Shown: positions 23,057 through 36,547 of the stretch, in pieces
Layout of the letters: each line of letters opens with the position of its first letter
Numbering within the stretch: the first letter of the stretch is position 1
Assembly: GCF_000003815.2 (NCBI RefSeq)
Contig: NC_049981.1
Span: forward strand, 7,006,805 to 7,070,804
Length of the DNA: 64,000 bases
Direction: 5' to 3'
From: Branchiostoma floridae
Lineage: Eukaryota > Chordata > Leptocardii > Amphioxiformes > Branchiostomatidae
Position numbers and translations under genes: made by a program
The notes under the pieces: model-generated
What the model was told of the DNA's origin: nothing
The model's input: the letters and a program-made list of their open reading frames with translations, nothing else
Databases searched by the model: none

Positions 23057-23302
23057 AGGCCCCCTCTCACTTGACGTGCGGCACGCTTGCGGCATTGCTG
23101 CGTTCGGAAGATGCTCAACGAATTTCAGAGATAAAGAACGAATTTTCTTACTTCTTGTGTATTTTGTGGTCTTCTATGTCACACTTTTACGTATTGCGCA
23201 ATATCTGAATTATAACAAATCGGAGAAAATAACAAAACAGTACCGCAGTGAACGAACGCAGCAATGCCGCAAGCGTGCCGCACGTCAAGTGAGAGGGGGC
23301 CT
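23057..23302 (+). mobile_element. Harbinger-type MITE with ~50-bp near-perfect TIR
   Basis: A 246-bp element starting AGGCCCCCTCTCACTTGACG, whose other end is the exact complement over about 50 bases. It is flanked by TTA (23054-23056, 23303-23305). It sits 13 bases from the preceding MITE and is unrelated to it in sequence. Confidence 0.85.
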
Positions 23303-23305
23303 TTA

Positions 23306-24055
23306 GCAAGAATTTTCGTTATCATTTCTTTGAGATCGCCAACACCGCGTTGGACACACAATTAACTCAATTCAGTTTGGATTGATTTTACCTCAATCGT
23401 TAAAATTATGGAAAGGATAAGATGACCACCAAAAATGTTTTTCTGTGCACCGGGCAGAAAAAAAATGGTACAATAGTCATGTATTGTCTTGTAAAATGTA
23501 TTGCCAAAGGGCCTGGGCGTTACCGTACGACAGCTATCATTAATATCAATGCCTATTTTCACCTTTCGTGACCCATATCCGATGGTTTGAGAGTAACAGG
23601 TGTTAGTCTTTTGATAAAAAGCAAAGTTTTGGACACACCTGATAAGACCTCAGCATTTTCCACAAATGTTCATGTTACAAATTTGCGGGGGTTCAAAGCT
23701 AATGTACCCGAACGAGTACCCAATGGAGGTACTTGCCGGCCAAGTTTTGCACATTCTACCTTAATGAGATTTCATCAGATGCTTCACGTGACGCGCTTCC
23801 AATGCACTGACAGAAAACGTTTTTAGTCTTTGGATAACCAATACATGTACTAGTTTCGCTCCGTCTGAAGTCTCGAAACAAAACTTGAATGCACAGATAT
23901 GTTCACACGTAGACAACATTTGATAAACGTCCATTGTCATACTTGACAAGAAAGATTGATCGGAACCCATGGGGAGTATCCAATTAAGATTCCTTTAACT
24001 GTAAAGACAGACAGAACTTCCTTGGGGCTTGTTGGGTTGGTGTTATTTTCTTAAT
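23306..24055. other. Intergenic, nothing recognised
   Basis: No exon or structured repeat seen before the CR1-like element. Confidence 0.4.
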
Positions 24056-26450
24056 TTGTTATTTGTCCGACCATCTCACCCCCCTTAGGATCTAGTGATC
24101 ACAACACGGTGGACTTTCAACCTAAAACTAGAACCGTGATCAACAGGACAGTGAAACGTGTGTACAGACCTATCAAAGACTCAGCATTGCGACTATTCGG
24201 GCAATGGATTACATCTCATGGCTGGTCTGAAGTCTACACCGCTACCTCCGTTTGTGACAAATCCCGAGCTATGTACACGACGCTCCAAGGTCAAATCGAC
24301 CACTTCTTCCCACTAAAGGTTTCCCGTTCTCACCACCAAGACAAACCGTGGCTGTCAGCTGAGGTCAAATCCCTCATACATCGCAGACAACAAGCCTTTG
24401 CCAGGAACGATGATTCCACCTGGAAACACCTTAGGAACAAAGTCCAAAGGAAAATCAGGGACTTAAAAAGGACCTACTACAACTCCAAAGTGAAGTCTAT
24501 GAAGAAGGACAATATCTCACAGTGGCACAAGGAGATAAAAACCATGATGAACTCATCCTGTTCCGAACCGGTCATTCACATCGATGGGTTCGACCCCACA
24601 GACAAACCCGGTATTGCCATGGAGATAAACAAAACACTCGGATCAGTGATACAGTCCCTACCTGCGATCGACACAACAGTACTACCTGCGTACTTACCTT
24701 CGCTCCCGGCACCAGTTGTTCAACCCTGGGATGTCTATAAAGAACTCCAGAAGGTCAAAACACGCAAAGCAGCTGGGCCAGATGGCATCCCAGGTAAAAT
24801 AATCAAGGAGTTTGCGTGTGAACTGAGCGAGCCCTTTACCGACATTCTCAATAGCTCCCTCCAACAAGGCTTAGTGCCGGATGAATGGAAATGTGCGGTT
24901 ATTGTTCCAATTCCTAAGACCAAACCCCCGTTGTTAACTGAACTCCGTCCAATCTCCCTTACATCCTTGTTAGCGAAAGTCGCCGAACGCTTTGTCTCGC
25001 GGTGGGTGCTGACCGACATCGTTCCTCAAATCGATGTTCAACAGTACGGCTGCCTCAAGGGCAAATCGACAACACATTGCCTCCTAGATCTGACCAACGA
25101 GGTTTTCAAAGCCACCGACAAACCCGGCGTCCTGTGCTCTCTTGTGTCAACCGATTATAGCAAGGCGTTCGACCGTGTGTGTCACAACCTCGCTATCCAA
25201 CGTCTGCTTGATCTTGGCCTGCGCCCCTCTGTGACAAGATGGATCGTAGACTTCCTCTCAAACAGGAGCCAGGTTGTACGCTACCATGGAACACTTTCCG
25301 ACAGCTTGAAGGTTACCTGCGGATTACCCCAGGGCACTCTACTCGGGCCGTTGATTTTCCTTGCGTATATCAACAGCGCCGCACATCAGGCTGCCTCCAA
25401 ACGCTGGAAATTCGTTGACGACCTGAATCTCTTGGAAATAAGAACCCCCAACCTAAGTATGTCTCATATGCAACAGGACTTGAACGACCTGGACCACTGG
25501 TCTCGCACCAGCCATATGAAGTTGCATCCCAAGAAATGTCAAGTTATGTACATCCATTTCAGGAAGGTCCCGTACCCAACACCATCTCTCATGATCAACA
25601 ACACTGAGCTACAACAGGTGCCAGTGATGAAGATCCTGGGCGTGTTTCTGCAGGCTGACCTACGTTGGAACTCTCACGTTGACACCATTTGTAACAAATC
25701 TAGCCGACGCCTTTACCTCCTCCGTAATCTGAAACACTTCAACGTGTCCATCGGCGACCTAGTCACAGTGTATGTGACTTACATCCGACCAGTCCTGGAG
25801 TATTGTGCCCCCGTTTGGCACTCCGGGCTCACCACTGCACTTAGTGACAGGATCGAGAAGGTCCAACGGAGAGCTGTGCGCATAATACTGGGACAGAGCT
25901 ACACGTCTTACACTGATGCCTGTTCTGACTTGGGTCTACCTTCGCTACAAGCACGACGTCTTGAACTGATCACACACTTTGCTAACTCTCTCAGTCAGTC
26001 CGATCACTTCTTGCACTTACTGCCACCAGCCAGAGGTGAGATCAGTGGTAGACAGACAAGGTCATCCCACAAACTGAACACTACTCGCTGTAGAACTGAA
26101 CGCTATCGCAACAGCGCTGTACCCTTCATGGTCCGTCTTTTGAACAAGTAATTGTAACCTGTATGTTTGTGCTTTGTATCAAATAGTAAGTCATTGTGTA
26201 TTTTAAATATTTGTTTACCTTCCGACAAAGGGATATGCTGATATTACTGCAAATACTAATTTATATGCTTTATCCCGATACTGATTTAATTCGTCTGCAA
26301 CGATTTTTAAGAGCTGTACTATTGTAATGATTCATGATATTCGATTTTAACTACTTTAATGATTGATGTAATGACATGTCGTAATTCAGCCTTGTGGCTG
26401 CTATGTTACTGTCAGTTTTGTTTTCGAAATAAACCAGTCATATCATATTT
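24056..26450 (+). mobile_element. CR1/L2/Crack-like non-LTR retrotransposon, 5'-truncated
   Basis: An open frame runs without a stop to 26151. It begins in the last part of the apurinic endonuclease (PPLGSSDHNTV, the SDH motif) and continues through a complete reverse transcriptase: AAGPDGIPGKI, PKTKPP...LRPISLTSLLAKVAER, QYGCLKGKSTTHCL, STDYSKAFDRV, GLPQGTLLGPLIFL, KFVDDLNLL. The catalytic box is FVDD instead of the usual YADD. A C-terminal region follows (LEYCAPVWHSGL, RIEKVQRRAVRIILG). ORF1 and most of the endonuclease are missing. The 3' end carries AATAAACCAGTCATATC near 26429. The intact RT frame suggests a fairly recent, dead-on-arrival insertion. The exact clade cannot be fixed by eye. 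Confidence 0.9.
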
Positions 26451-26847
26451 GTGTGCAATGGACTGTTGTACATCCGAGTTGCAGCTTTTATAAAAGCAAA
26501 GGTATGAACACTGATAGGACATCCGTTGAAAATATAACCGTTACCCTAAAAAGTCAATGCTACAAAGCTAACTTATCCGATTGGGGTTACCGGAAAAGCC
26601 TTAGCCCAGCAGGCTAGCCTGCAGGGTAGCCAGCCCACCCTTTTTGAGCCCCAAGGATATGTATGGGGGTTGTCATGCACCCTTTCTGAAGCCCTAAATG
26701 CATGGGTTTGGGCCCCCAGCGGAATTTCCTTGAGAAAAAAAACTTTGTCAAATGTAATCCCAGCTGTGGGTGAAGTGGCTGGATGGTGACAGCTTATCAC
26801 ATTAATGAGGAATGGAGGCAGGCCCCCAAGGGGGGGGGGGGGGACCG
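26152..26847. other. Retrotransposon 3' UTR and flank
   Basis: Up to ~26450 this is the 3' UTR of the CR1-like element. The remainder is non-coding and ends in a G-run at ~26830-26843. Confidence 0.4.
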
Positions 26848-28050
26848 ACAACGCTCTACGCTAAATTCGGGAAGGCCGGCTACGTAATACACTTAATTAC
26901 TGACGCTTCATTACGCTCTACGTTAAATTATGAAGTTTCCAAATGTATTATGTAAATCTTAATCGTCTTTTGGCTGAACTCAGCCGACGGCAGAACACGA
27001 GAAGAGAAGATCTAACAACTTGAACTTATAATTCCATCAACAAAATTCAAACTTTGCTTTATATAGACGATATAAAAGCGCCCGTCTTGCTGGCCAGAGG
27101 CGGCGATAGCAAATTTCTTACGTGACGTAATTTTCAGCACTTGCAGCACGGAGAGTGGGGGCGCGACAATCCTAGGGGCATCCGGGGGCATGCTCCCCCG
27201 GGAATATTGTGAAATCTTGACCCTCTGAAACGCTATTTTCTGCATTTTGAAGGGCAAATTTTGCCCACAGACTAAGCTAAGTTGAATGGCATTTCAGTTA
27301 GAAATTCACATGGTTTAAGCTTTAAGCTATTGGGGGCAACGCCCCCAAACATCATTTTCAGATTTCGAGTGCTGAAATCACGAACTGTCGCAAGGTCCGT
27401 CCAGGAAAATTTCAAAATTTGTACCCCCTGAAACACCATTTCCTGCATTTTGGGGGACAAATTTTGCTTGCAGACTATATGCTCAACATAATGACATTTC
27501 TGTCAGAGAAAAGTTTTTGAGGGCAACGAGCGCTGGAGAGTCGTGAGTGCTGGAAGCCCAAGCCGTCGCAAGGCCAAGGACCGTCCAAAGAAAAATTTGA
27601 AATTTTGACCCTCTGGAATGCCGTTTCCTGCATTTAAGAGGCATATTTTGCTTGTTAACTAAGCTAAGTTGAACGGTAAAGAAATGTCTACTAGTTGGGA
27701 GGCGACAGTCCCGCAGGATTGCCGAAGGGGTGAGCCATCGCAAGGAAGGTCCGGCGAAATTTTGAAATCTGGACCCTTTGAAACGCAATTTCCTGCATTT
27801 TCGCCAGTAAAGTTTGCTAGTAGACTCGTTAAGTTTAATGAAATTCTAATTACGCTTAATTTAATTACGAACAATTAATATGAATTGCGTTTTACGGTAA
27901 AATCCGGTCAGCTTCTACGCAATACGTTAAATTAAAGGGGCCAATATCGCTCGACGCAAAATGCACCGATTACGCTTTACGTTGAATTCGGGCGGTCCCA
28001 CAACGGAGTACGTAGAATTCAAACCGCCGATTACGCTCTACGGAAAAGGG
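26848..28050 (-). repeat. Composite repeat: ~185-bp degenerate units flanked by GCGTAA-type blocks
   Basis: Between 27210 and 27840 there are about four diverged units. Each has TTTGAAATyTTGACCCTyTG then CATTTyCTGCATTTT and a block like CAGACTAAGCTAAGTTGAA. The flanks (26848-26935, 27900-28050) carry the reverse complement of the GCGTAA minisatellite (TTACGCTCTACGTTAAATT). No coding function. Confidence 0.55.
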
Positions 28051-28283
28051 CTTGGGGCCCCCCATGGAGGTGATGGGATTATATCAAGCAAAGTACAACC
28101 AGCATCTACTTCAGGAACCCTCAGTTAATAACATGGACAAGATACTTCCTGCATTCCCTGTGGCTGCACTGCCAGTCAGGCCTATATCATGTATATGGTC
28201 TAAGGAATACGGTGTCTATCAGATCAGTCACAAATCCAGAACATTAGAAAGGAACAGCACAGACAGCACTATAAGTTGTACAT

Positions 28284-28284
<1 letters not shown>

Positions 28285-28338
<54 letters not shown>
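28285..28338 (+). repeat. (CA)n microsatellite
   Basis: About 26 uninterrupted CA dinucleotides. Confidence 0.97.
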
Positions 28339-28339
<1 letters not shown>

Positions 28340-28841
28340 ACACATGCATGCAGCATTTACACACAATGCACAATACACACTCACTCAAAGTGTGACACAT
28401 CTGTTTTGAATTTGATGTTGTGTGCTATCATTTCCTGACCCATCCTAGTATTCTTTATTTCGCCCAGTACCCCTTCCAGGGAGTGTTTCAAGCTTCCTCA
28501 CCTCACCTGGAATGATGTTTTCCTTTTTCATTTTACCACTATGCTGTGTTCTGGATCAATTTAAATGAATGAAGACCTTTAGTGTACAGCTACGCAGAGG
28601 TCACAACAAAGACAAAAAACATCCATAGTAGACAATATCTGCATGCTGACTGCCTGATCAACTGATTTGTATTTGTCTTTGGCAGCCCACATTTTTATAT
28701 CAATCACAAATTTCAAATCATTATTTCCAACAACACTGATTTATTGTCATTAAAACCCTTCACCGATGTTGATTTCACCACTAAAAGAGGTCAATTTCCT
28801 TTGATCTTTTGAAAAGCTCTATTATTTAAATGTGTGTGTGT

Positions 28842-29798
28842 GAACAAAGGTAACACTGCACCCCACTATGGCCTTCGGTTAAGGCTAGCGGTTAGGACAA
28901 GAGTTCATACGGTCAAGAATATCTCCCGAACAAAACATCCGATTGAAACGCGGTTTGCATCTTTCTACTCAGTACTATGCAACCTTTCAAATGATACCAA
29001 ATTTGTTGGACCGGAACTTGAACCCTAAGCTTGAATCGCAGAACAAAGGTACCACTGCACCCCACCCCTGGCCTTCGGTTACGGCCAGCGGTTAGGACAA
29101 GAGTTCATACGGTCAAGAATATCTCCCGAACAAAACATCCCATTGAAACGCGGTTTGCATCTTTCTACTCGGTACTATGCAACCTTTCAAATGATACCAA
29201 ATTTGTTGGACCGGAACTTGAACCCTAAGCTTGAATGGCAGAACAAGGGTAACACTGCACCCCATTCCTGGCCTTCGGTTACGGCCAGCGGTTAGGACAA
29301 GAGTTCATACGGTCAAGAATATCTCCCGAACAAAACATATCATTGAAACGAGGTTTGCATCTTTCTACTCGGTACTATGCAACCTTTCAAATGATACCAA
29401 ATTTGTTGGACCGGAACTTGAACCCTAAGCTTGAATGGCAGAACAAGGGTAACACTGCACCCCATTCCTGGCCTTCGGTTACGGCTAGCGGTTAGGACAA
29501 GAGTTCATACGGTCAAGAATATCTCCCGAACAAAACATCCCATTGAAACGCGGTTTGCATCTTGCTACTCGGTACTATGCAATCTTTCAAATGATACCAA
29601 ATTTGTTGGACCGGAACTTGAACCCTAAGCTTGAATCGCAGAACAAGGGTAACACTGCACCCCATTCCTGGCCTTCGGTTACGGCTAGCGGTTAGGACAA
29701 GAGTTCATACGGTCAAGAATATCTCCCGAACAAAACATCCCATTGAAACGCGGTTTGCATCTTTCTACTCGGTACTATGCAACCTTTCAAATGATACC
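28842..29798 (+). repeat. 200-bp tandem repeat, ~4.8 copies
   Basis: Units repeat with an exact 200-base period (equivalent points at 29031, 29231, 29431 and 29631) and differ by only a few bases. Each unit has a 65-codon open frame ending in TAA. Because the period is not a multiple of three and the substitutions are not codon-biased, I read this as a by-product, not a gene. Confidence 0.95.
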
Positions 29799-29939
29799 GC
29801 AGAGTGCACTCATTGCGCAACTCCGGAAATGACCCTTCACCCTGGTTTTAAGCGTTCTCAAGAAGACATAGGTTTAGATCGTTGGCTTAAGCACCTCATC
29901 TGAACAAATAGCGTACATAGAATCCACATCTGTCTTTTA

Positions 29940-30780
29940 ATTGTTTTTTGCTTTGTTTCATCTGTCAGAATGGCAAGGTTATGTCTTAGGTTTGTACGTC
30001 TGTCTTACAGATTCTTAAAAGGATAACTCGGGAAGTTCTCGGATGGATCCTTATGATATTTGGTAGGTGGGAGTCGGGGACACGAAGATCAAGTTCGATA
30101 ATGGGTACGTAGCAGTTTGCTAAGGTACTGCACACGTACAGGGAACTTCCATCTTTTATATGTTGGTTCTGGACATGCTGTGTTCGTGATTTATGAGTTG
30201 TAGACAGCCCTTGGGTAATTGAGTAAGTGCTCTGCGTTTTGGCCTCTACCGGCTATTTCTAACTGCAGACGTCGGTTTCCCGTCAAACTTTGGACGAGAA
30301 TAACTCAAGAACGTGTTGATGGATCGTCATGACGTTTGGTATCTAGATGGCGTAAGTGAAAACTTACAGGATGAAATACTAACTATGCCATATTATAGCT
30401 AATTTGCATGATTAATGAAGAAAGTTTATAATTCGATTGCATTCCATGCATGATAGGGTTTGAAACCTTGTCATATATATAGCTGAGAAAGAGAGAAATG
30501 CCAGTACAAATTAATAATGCAAATGACGACATCATTTGCATAATCAATGGGAATATATGAACGTGAAGACGGATATGCAGAAATTTTGGTATGTGGATAG
30601 CCTAAGTCAAGACTAAGACGATACTAATAATGCAAAAAAAGCTAATTTGCATATTCAATTAGAATATTCTATCACAGAAGCTTTTTCGATGCATCTTTTG
30701 TCCCGGACATGATATGGTCTTGACATTTGGGTAGTAATCGATACAATATTCATCGATCAATAATTTTTGAAAACACGTAA
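29940..30780 (+). repeat. Dispersed repeat family B
   Basis: Shares, in reverse orientation, many blocks with 62165-63525, such as GAACGTGTTGATGGATCGTCATGA, GCTAATTTGCAT and 'snagged' AATTATGCAAATGA motifs. Probably a non-autonomous element or LINE 3' region. Borders uncertain. Confidence 0.5.
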
Positions 30781-32159
30781 TACACCTCCCTCTAAATTCC
30801 GATGTCTGCTCATCATGATCATTGATTGACCTTGTCTTGTGAGATCACGAGAGAAGGGGCTGCACGAGCAACCTCCATGGAGGAGCTCCACAGAGCTCCT
30901 GCATGGAGGTTGCTCGTGAAGACCTCTAGCTCCACAGAGCGGGCTCTACGCACTCATGAATGCAAACACTTGGTTCTCGTCACTTTCATGAATTTTTTCT
31001 TAAAAAACTCCATGGAGAAGCTTCTCTCGTAGAAGAAAAACAAACTGGGACGGGCTGAACTAGCACCTTAAACAAATTGTTGGTAGGGCTCTAAGGAGAT
31101 ATCGTAAATGACAAAAATACACAGAACGGAGAGCAGAGCAAGCAACCTCTACAAAATATGAATATAAACATTCGGTTCACGTAACCTTCAGCAAATTGGT
31201 GTTGGGGCTCTATACGGAGATCAGTGTAAACAACAAACACAGTGAGCTGATAGCTGATCGAGCAGCTCCACGGGCTATATGAATGTAAACACTTGGTTCA
31301 CGTCACCATCAACAAATCGGTGTTTAGGGCTCCATACAGAGATACTGTAAACAACAAACACGCGGAGCCGATAGCTGATCGAGCATCTCCACGGGCTATA
31401 TGAATGTAAACACTTGGTTCACGTCACCATCAACAAATCGGTGTTTAGGGCTCTATACAGGGATACTGTAAACAACAAACACAGAGAGCTGATAGCTGAT
31501 CGAGCAGCTCCACGGGCTATATGAATGTTGAATGTGCGACTGTTATTGACTATTGGTTGTGGGCAACGGTTGTCTTTAGACATGCGTTCAGAGTATTGCG
31601 GGACACCCGCGGCGCAGGATTCCACTGCGGTGCGTGCGTGCGTGACCCACAGTGACCTCTTGCTTGCAAATTAAAAATGGCGGGAGAATTCTTCATTTTC
31701 GTCATGTAGCAACTTACTATTCTTTTGCTTGCAAACAAACATTGTCCCCAACAAAGAATGACACAGAGACGGAAAAATCTGGGATTAAACCCGGCGTTCG
31801 TGGCCGCCGGTGGTATTACAGATTACTGCTAGTATCATGAAGGATGTAGCCACTGGTGGCGGGGCATTGCGCTGGAACAGGCAGTTTCTGTTGACAAAAT
31901 ACGTTTCCATTACTGACTGCATGTATATTTACGGAGAAAAATGCCCTTTCAAATATTTAAAAAAAAAATGCTGCAGGCTTATTAGCACATGATCCAGTCC
32001 CGTCGCCGGCGACGTTTTTTCTTTAGACATGTGAGGAATAGTCGCGGACCCCCCGCTGAAGGGTCGCGCGACTGGGTCCGAGGTGGTCGCACGATGATTC
32101 CATAAAAACCCTCGCACGACTATTTTGATCCTCTTTCAAATAGTGGTTACTCGGCAAAT

Positions 32160-33540
32160 GTGCTACGAACGGACAGAACAGTCCACTTTTGACTTTGACA
32201 GTGCTGGCGTGATCAACGGTTACTGATCCGTAACTACTCTCTTAATACATAGTACAGACAGTACAACTTTCCTACCATGGTGTTATACACGGTGAAATGA
32301 ATAATTACGAACCCCCAAAAAATATTCATGTGTATTCACAGCACCTGAGCAGAAAAAAGGTATGTATTATAGAATCTTGTCATCAAGTCACAATTTTATA
32401 CAACATAAGTTGACACTACAGTAACACTAAACAGTGATGTTCACGGCGTATGAAAACGACTTGGTTTTGCCGTGGGAATGTTTTAAATATAAACTAGTCC
32501 CACAACCACTTGACTTGTCAGCCATATTTGTCCAAATGGGAATTGGTCGCGATCGGCTATCACATATTTTCACGGCTTGCTATTGTATACTGATGGTGAA
32601 AATGTGGGGAAAAAGTAACGCAACAAGTTGCAAATTCAACCTGAATGAATGTTTTAAATAAAAAATATTTACAGTCATCTGAATTCCGACAATACGCCTC
32701 AGATTACGTTTAAACACCCCTGTAACAAAATGGGTAACACCTGAATATACAGCTGACATAACTCTAAATGAACACATCACACGGTCTCTTTTGACTTCTG
32801 TATTCAGAGGAAGAAGGCACGACAAGTAAACTCTCAGGTAAAGACTCAGCGATGTGTAGTGTACATTCGACACTGATGCTGTTTCCACTAAGATAGATTA
32901 ACTATGATTTTGTATGCATTTTTGGACGAAGTTTTAACAACATGGTCACAAAAATGGCATGCTTAGAAATCCAGTAAGGTGTCCGAACTCAATATTTGAT
33001 AACTTCCTGGATCGACTATGACATAGTTTTCATTTTATACGCTCGTGGTTTATAGAACAAAGTTTGATAGAAGCACAAACCGATAGAAAATGATCAGGTG
33101 TTGACCCATGTTGATGGGACACAAGAACATTTAAGACCAGCAAATCATATATATGTGTAAAAGAACAGAGCAAGTATTGTACACGTATTTGTAAGTCTCG
33201 TGACGATCACCAGATGTGGGGGTGTCGTGAGAATATTCAAATTAGATACGCACTGTATTGTCAACACTATATTGTATATTGTCACCAAAACTTATTTTCT
33301 TCAAAGATAAATTCTTAAAAGAGACGTACGTCAACAATGACTATATTGTTTGCCAAAGCAAAGAAAAAGTCTTTAATACATGTTACTCGTCAAGGGCGCT
33401 ACAAACGACCAGAACAGTCCACTTTTGACTTTGACAGTGCTGGCGTGATCAACTGTGACAGTCACTGATCTAACCATATCTACCCTCTGATTACTAGTAC
33501 AGTAATACTTGTAGTTGTAAACCATGGTGTTATACAGTAG
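32160..33540 (+). repeat. Pair of ~130-bp direct repeats, 1.24 kb apart
   Basis: 32160-32290 and 33397-33538 share CAGAACAGTCCACTTTTGAC, GACAGTGCTGGCGTGATCAAC and ACCATGGTGTTATACA in order. They lie in the interior of the foldback element. Confidence 0.75.
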
Positions 33541-33799
33541 GTGTTATGTAGAAATGAATGAATGCGAACTAAATTTCATCATACTTTGACAATGTAACGT
33601 TATACTACATACATGTTGTAAGAAGGGAGTGCCGTAGACGGCACGGGCAGAATACATAAGGGAAATGTTTGCGGTGGTTTTGAGTTCGCTATGAAGAGGC
33701 CACCACGAAAACCGCGAATATAAAACCACAGCGAAAGAGTCTGCATTTACAGTATATACAGTCAAACTTGATCTAAACAGGCAGTTAATGATGCTTACA

Positions 33800-34190
33800 T
33801 TAAAACGCCAGCGAAAGTTTTTAGTATAATACGTTCCCCTCTAGTTTATCAATTAAATCCGGCCCCTAAGATTTGATACTTGTATTGAATACGTTGGTGT
33901 ATATGCAATCTAAATTCGTATTAAAAGTTCACGGGAGAGGTTTAGATAAGTAGCAGAGTGCTCTACAAGCCATATGGCAGCCGATTTTAGCATCCCCTTT
34001 TCTTGGTTATTTCCTATTAATTAATTCCCCCCTATCATTAATTAAATTCGGCCCGTAAGATTTGATACTTGTTTTGAATACGTTAGGGTATGCGCTATCT
34101 AAATTCGTCTTAAAAATTCACAGGCCACGTCTAGATAAGTAGCAGATTGCTCTACAAGCCGTATACGTATGGCAGCCGATTTTAGACCAG
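33800..34190 (+). repeat. ~190-bp tandem duplication
   Basis: 33835-34005 and 34025-34190 share TAAGATTTGATACTTGT, GAATACGTT and TAGATAAGTAGCAGA...GCTCTACAAGCC in the same order, with moderate divergence. Confidence 0.75.
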
Positions 34191-34453
34191 GCTGAAGTTG
34201 GCCGTCCATTGGGCCTACTATTTGTGCTTAATCGTTGATATCATACTTTCTGTTATTATTTATGTTTATATATACATACATCGGGCGGTAACAGACAATA
34301 TCTAGCAGTTATTGATATCCATTTAAGCTTTTAAAGGAAATTAGGAATTTTTTTGTTTCTTCGAATGGGCGTCTGAATGGGATCCTATGTTTTGTCTAAT
34401 GACGAATCGGCGGCTGGATCTTAGGCTACCAATCGGCGGCCAACTTCAGCCTG

Positions 34454-34687
34454 GTGCACACAGCCCTTTGCTGTGAGCATGCAGCCCCTTTGCTGTGAGC
34501 ACGTAGCTCTTTCGCTGTGAGCACACAGGTACTTCGCTGTGAGCACACAGGTACTTCGCTGAGCACACAGCCCATTTGCTGTCAGCACACAGCTCCTTCG
34601 CCGAGCATGCAGCCCCTTCGCTGTGAGCACACAGCTCCTTCGCCGAGCATGCAGCCCCTTCGCTGTGAGCACACAGCTCCTTCGCTA
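34454..34687 (+). repeat. ~30-bp minisatellite
   Basis: About nine units of the form GCTGTGAGCACACAGCTCCTTC with small indels and substitutions. Confidence 0.85.
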
Positions 34688-35019
34688 AAACAGGTTTTGT
34701 CCCAATGGTCCTTCGTATTTACTTAGACAGCCTAAAAATATCGTCGCCGGCAACGTTGTCGACAACAACAGTCGCACGACTATGGACAAAACAGGCGAGA
34801 TACGTGCTTGAATGGGAGAGATCTCATATTAGCGTGAAAAATTCTCAAATAGAATAATGATATAGATTATATAATTGGTACTTGATAATTGTTATATGGA
34901 TTATAACAGTACCCAACAATGTTGCAAACCTCGTAGTCGTACCAAGGAAGTTCACCTCCTTGCTTGTACATACCAAGTGTTTGACATTAAAACCTTGTAC
35001 TTTGACTTAATCACTCTAA

Positions 35020-36080
35020 CGGACTTTATGACCAAGCCAGCATGTACAGGTTCGTAGAGAACATCGTGACCTTCACATGTGCCGGTAGGACAAATGGAGA
35101 AAGTGACATTGAAGTAAAGGGTCACACCTTTCTCCACCAACCTCTGCTTGGAAAGTTATATACCTCTCTAGCTAGTCAGCAAGCTGTTTTCGGCGTGCAC
35201 GTGGTAAAGCCGATATCGTATTAGCACGGGGTGTAAACTTCCAGCTTTCTTTGCAAGAGCGACAAACAATTCACCGATTGCTTCATTCAATGAACGGGTT
35301 GTTTTAATTTGCCATGAAAGGGAAAAATCATTGTTACAGTAGTGTTTGTGTCTGTGAGTGTGGCGGGAAGGGTTTGGTTTGTGGAATATGATTTCTTGAA
35401 GGTGAAGCAATACATGTACCATGTCTGTCTTAACAGGGGTGTATTCAGGAAATATTTGCGGAATTCATACGAGCTCTAAGGATCGTATGTATTCCGTAAA
35501 ACTCATATGAATTAAGTCAGATTCGTGTGTTTCTTTAATCTCCAAGCAGATCCTACAATGGCCGATAAGGTTAATAAGTACCAAACTCAGACGAAGGAGT
35601 GTAGTGAGCACAAAAGGTGTCTTTTACCTGAATTGTGAGGAGCTTACAAACTCGTGTTCAATATTAAAACCTTTGAGATTAATATTGAATCAATACTAGT
35701 AGTCAAAGATAGTTTGCGCAAACTGTACTTTGACATTACTCTTCCCACGGAGCTTTTATCATTTTTGCTCTACCAGACTACATGACCCACTCTCCAAGCA
35801 AGTATGTACAGGTTGGTAGAATCGTCAACATTGTCAACTTCTCATATGCCTGTAGGACCAGCGGGGAAAAGTGACCTTTGGACTGGTCACACTACTCCAC
35901 CAACATCTGCTTGGAAAGTTATACGCCAGTCAGCGAGCTGCTTCCGGCGTCAGTGTCCTGGCGTGGTAAGGTCGCGCTCTGGGGCGATTTCGGATTAGCA
36001 CGGAGGTGCGAACTTTTAGCTTTCCTAGCGAGAGCCAACAAACCGCTTCATTCAATGAATGGGTTGTTTTGATTTCTTCT
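35020..36080 (+). repeat. Diverged ~320-bp direct duplication
   Basis: 35025-35310 and 35775-36080 share ATGTACAGGTT, TGCTTGGAAAGTTATA, GTCAGC-AGCTG, TTCATTCAATGAA and GGGTTGTTTT in colinear order. Confidence 0.65.
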
Positions 36081-36547
36081 CAGACACCAAGAAATTTCTT
36101 TGAGATTCGTACATATTCCATTTAACTCTTATGAAAGCCGTTATATTCTTACAAAAACAGGCACCCCTGGCTTTGGAGATCTCCTCATAACAGGTTTAAA
36201 TTTATATCTTTATGGAGCCATGTGTGTTTTTTTTTTCGAAGTGGACCAACATATCTCTACAAACTTGTCACAGGGCTGAAGTAAACCAATAACAGCTATT
36301 ATCATGAAGGTGTAAAGTTTCCTCATGCTTTACAATGGCAAACAAACAAGTATCTATTCTCCTAGCAGAGGTTGGGTCCCCACGTGAAGGGAGCGAACCG
36401 ATAAATTCCGACTACTTTTCCCAACTGACTATTCTGTGACCAAAAATCAGCTTGAAGAAAAAAAATATTCACTTCCTTGGGTAATTCAATGGTACGTTAG
36501 GTAATGAGTATTGATTTGTCCGCATGATTTGTAACCTCCTTGTTTAT

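Noticed and set aside
28842-29903. Series of ~65-codon ORFs on the plus strand
   Set aside because: They are the same 200-bp tandem unit read in different frames; no signal peptide, domain or splice logic.
31550-32117. Short ORFs inside the foldback element as a transposase
   Set aside because: Too short, and no DDE or zinc-finger motifs; the element appears non-autonomous.
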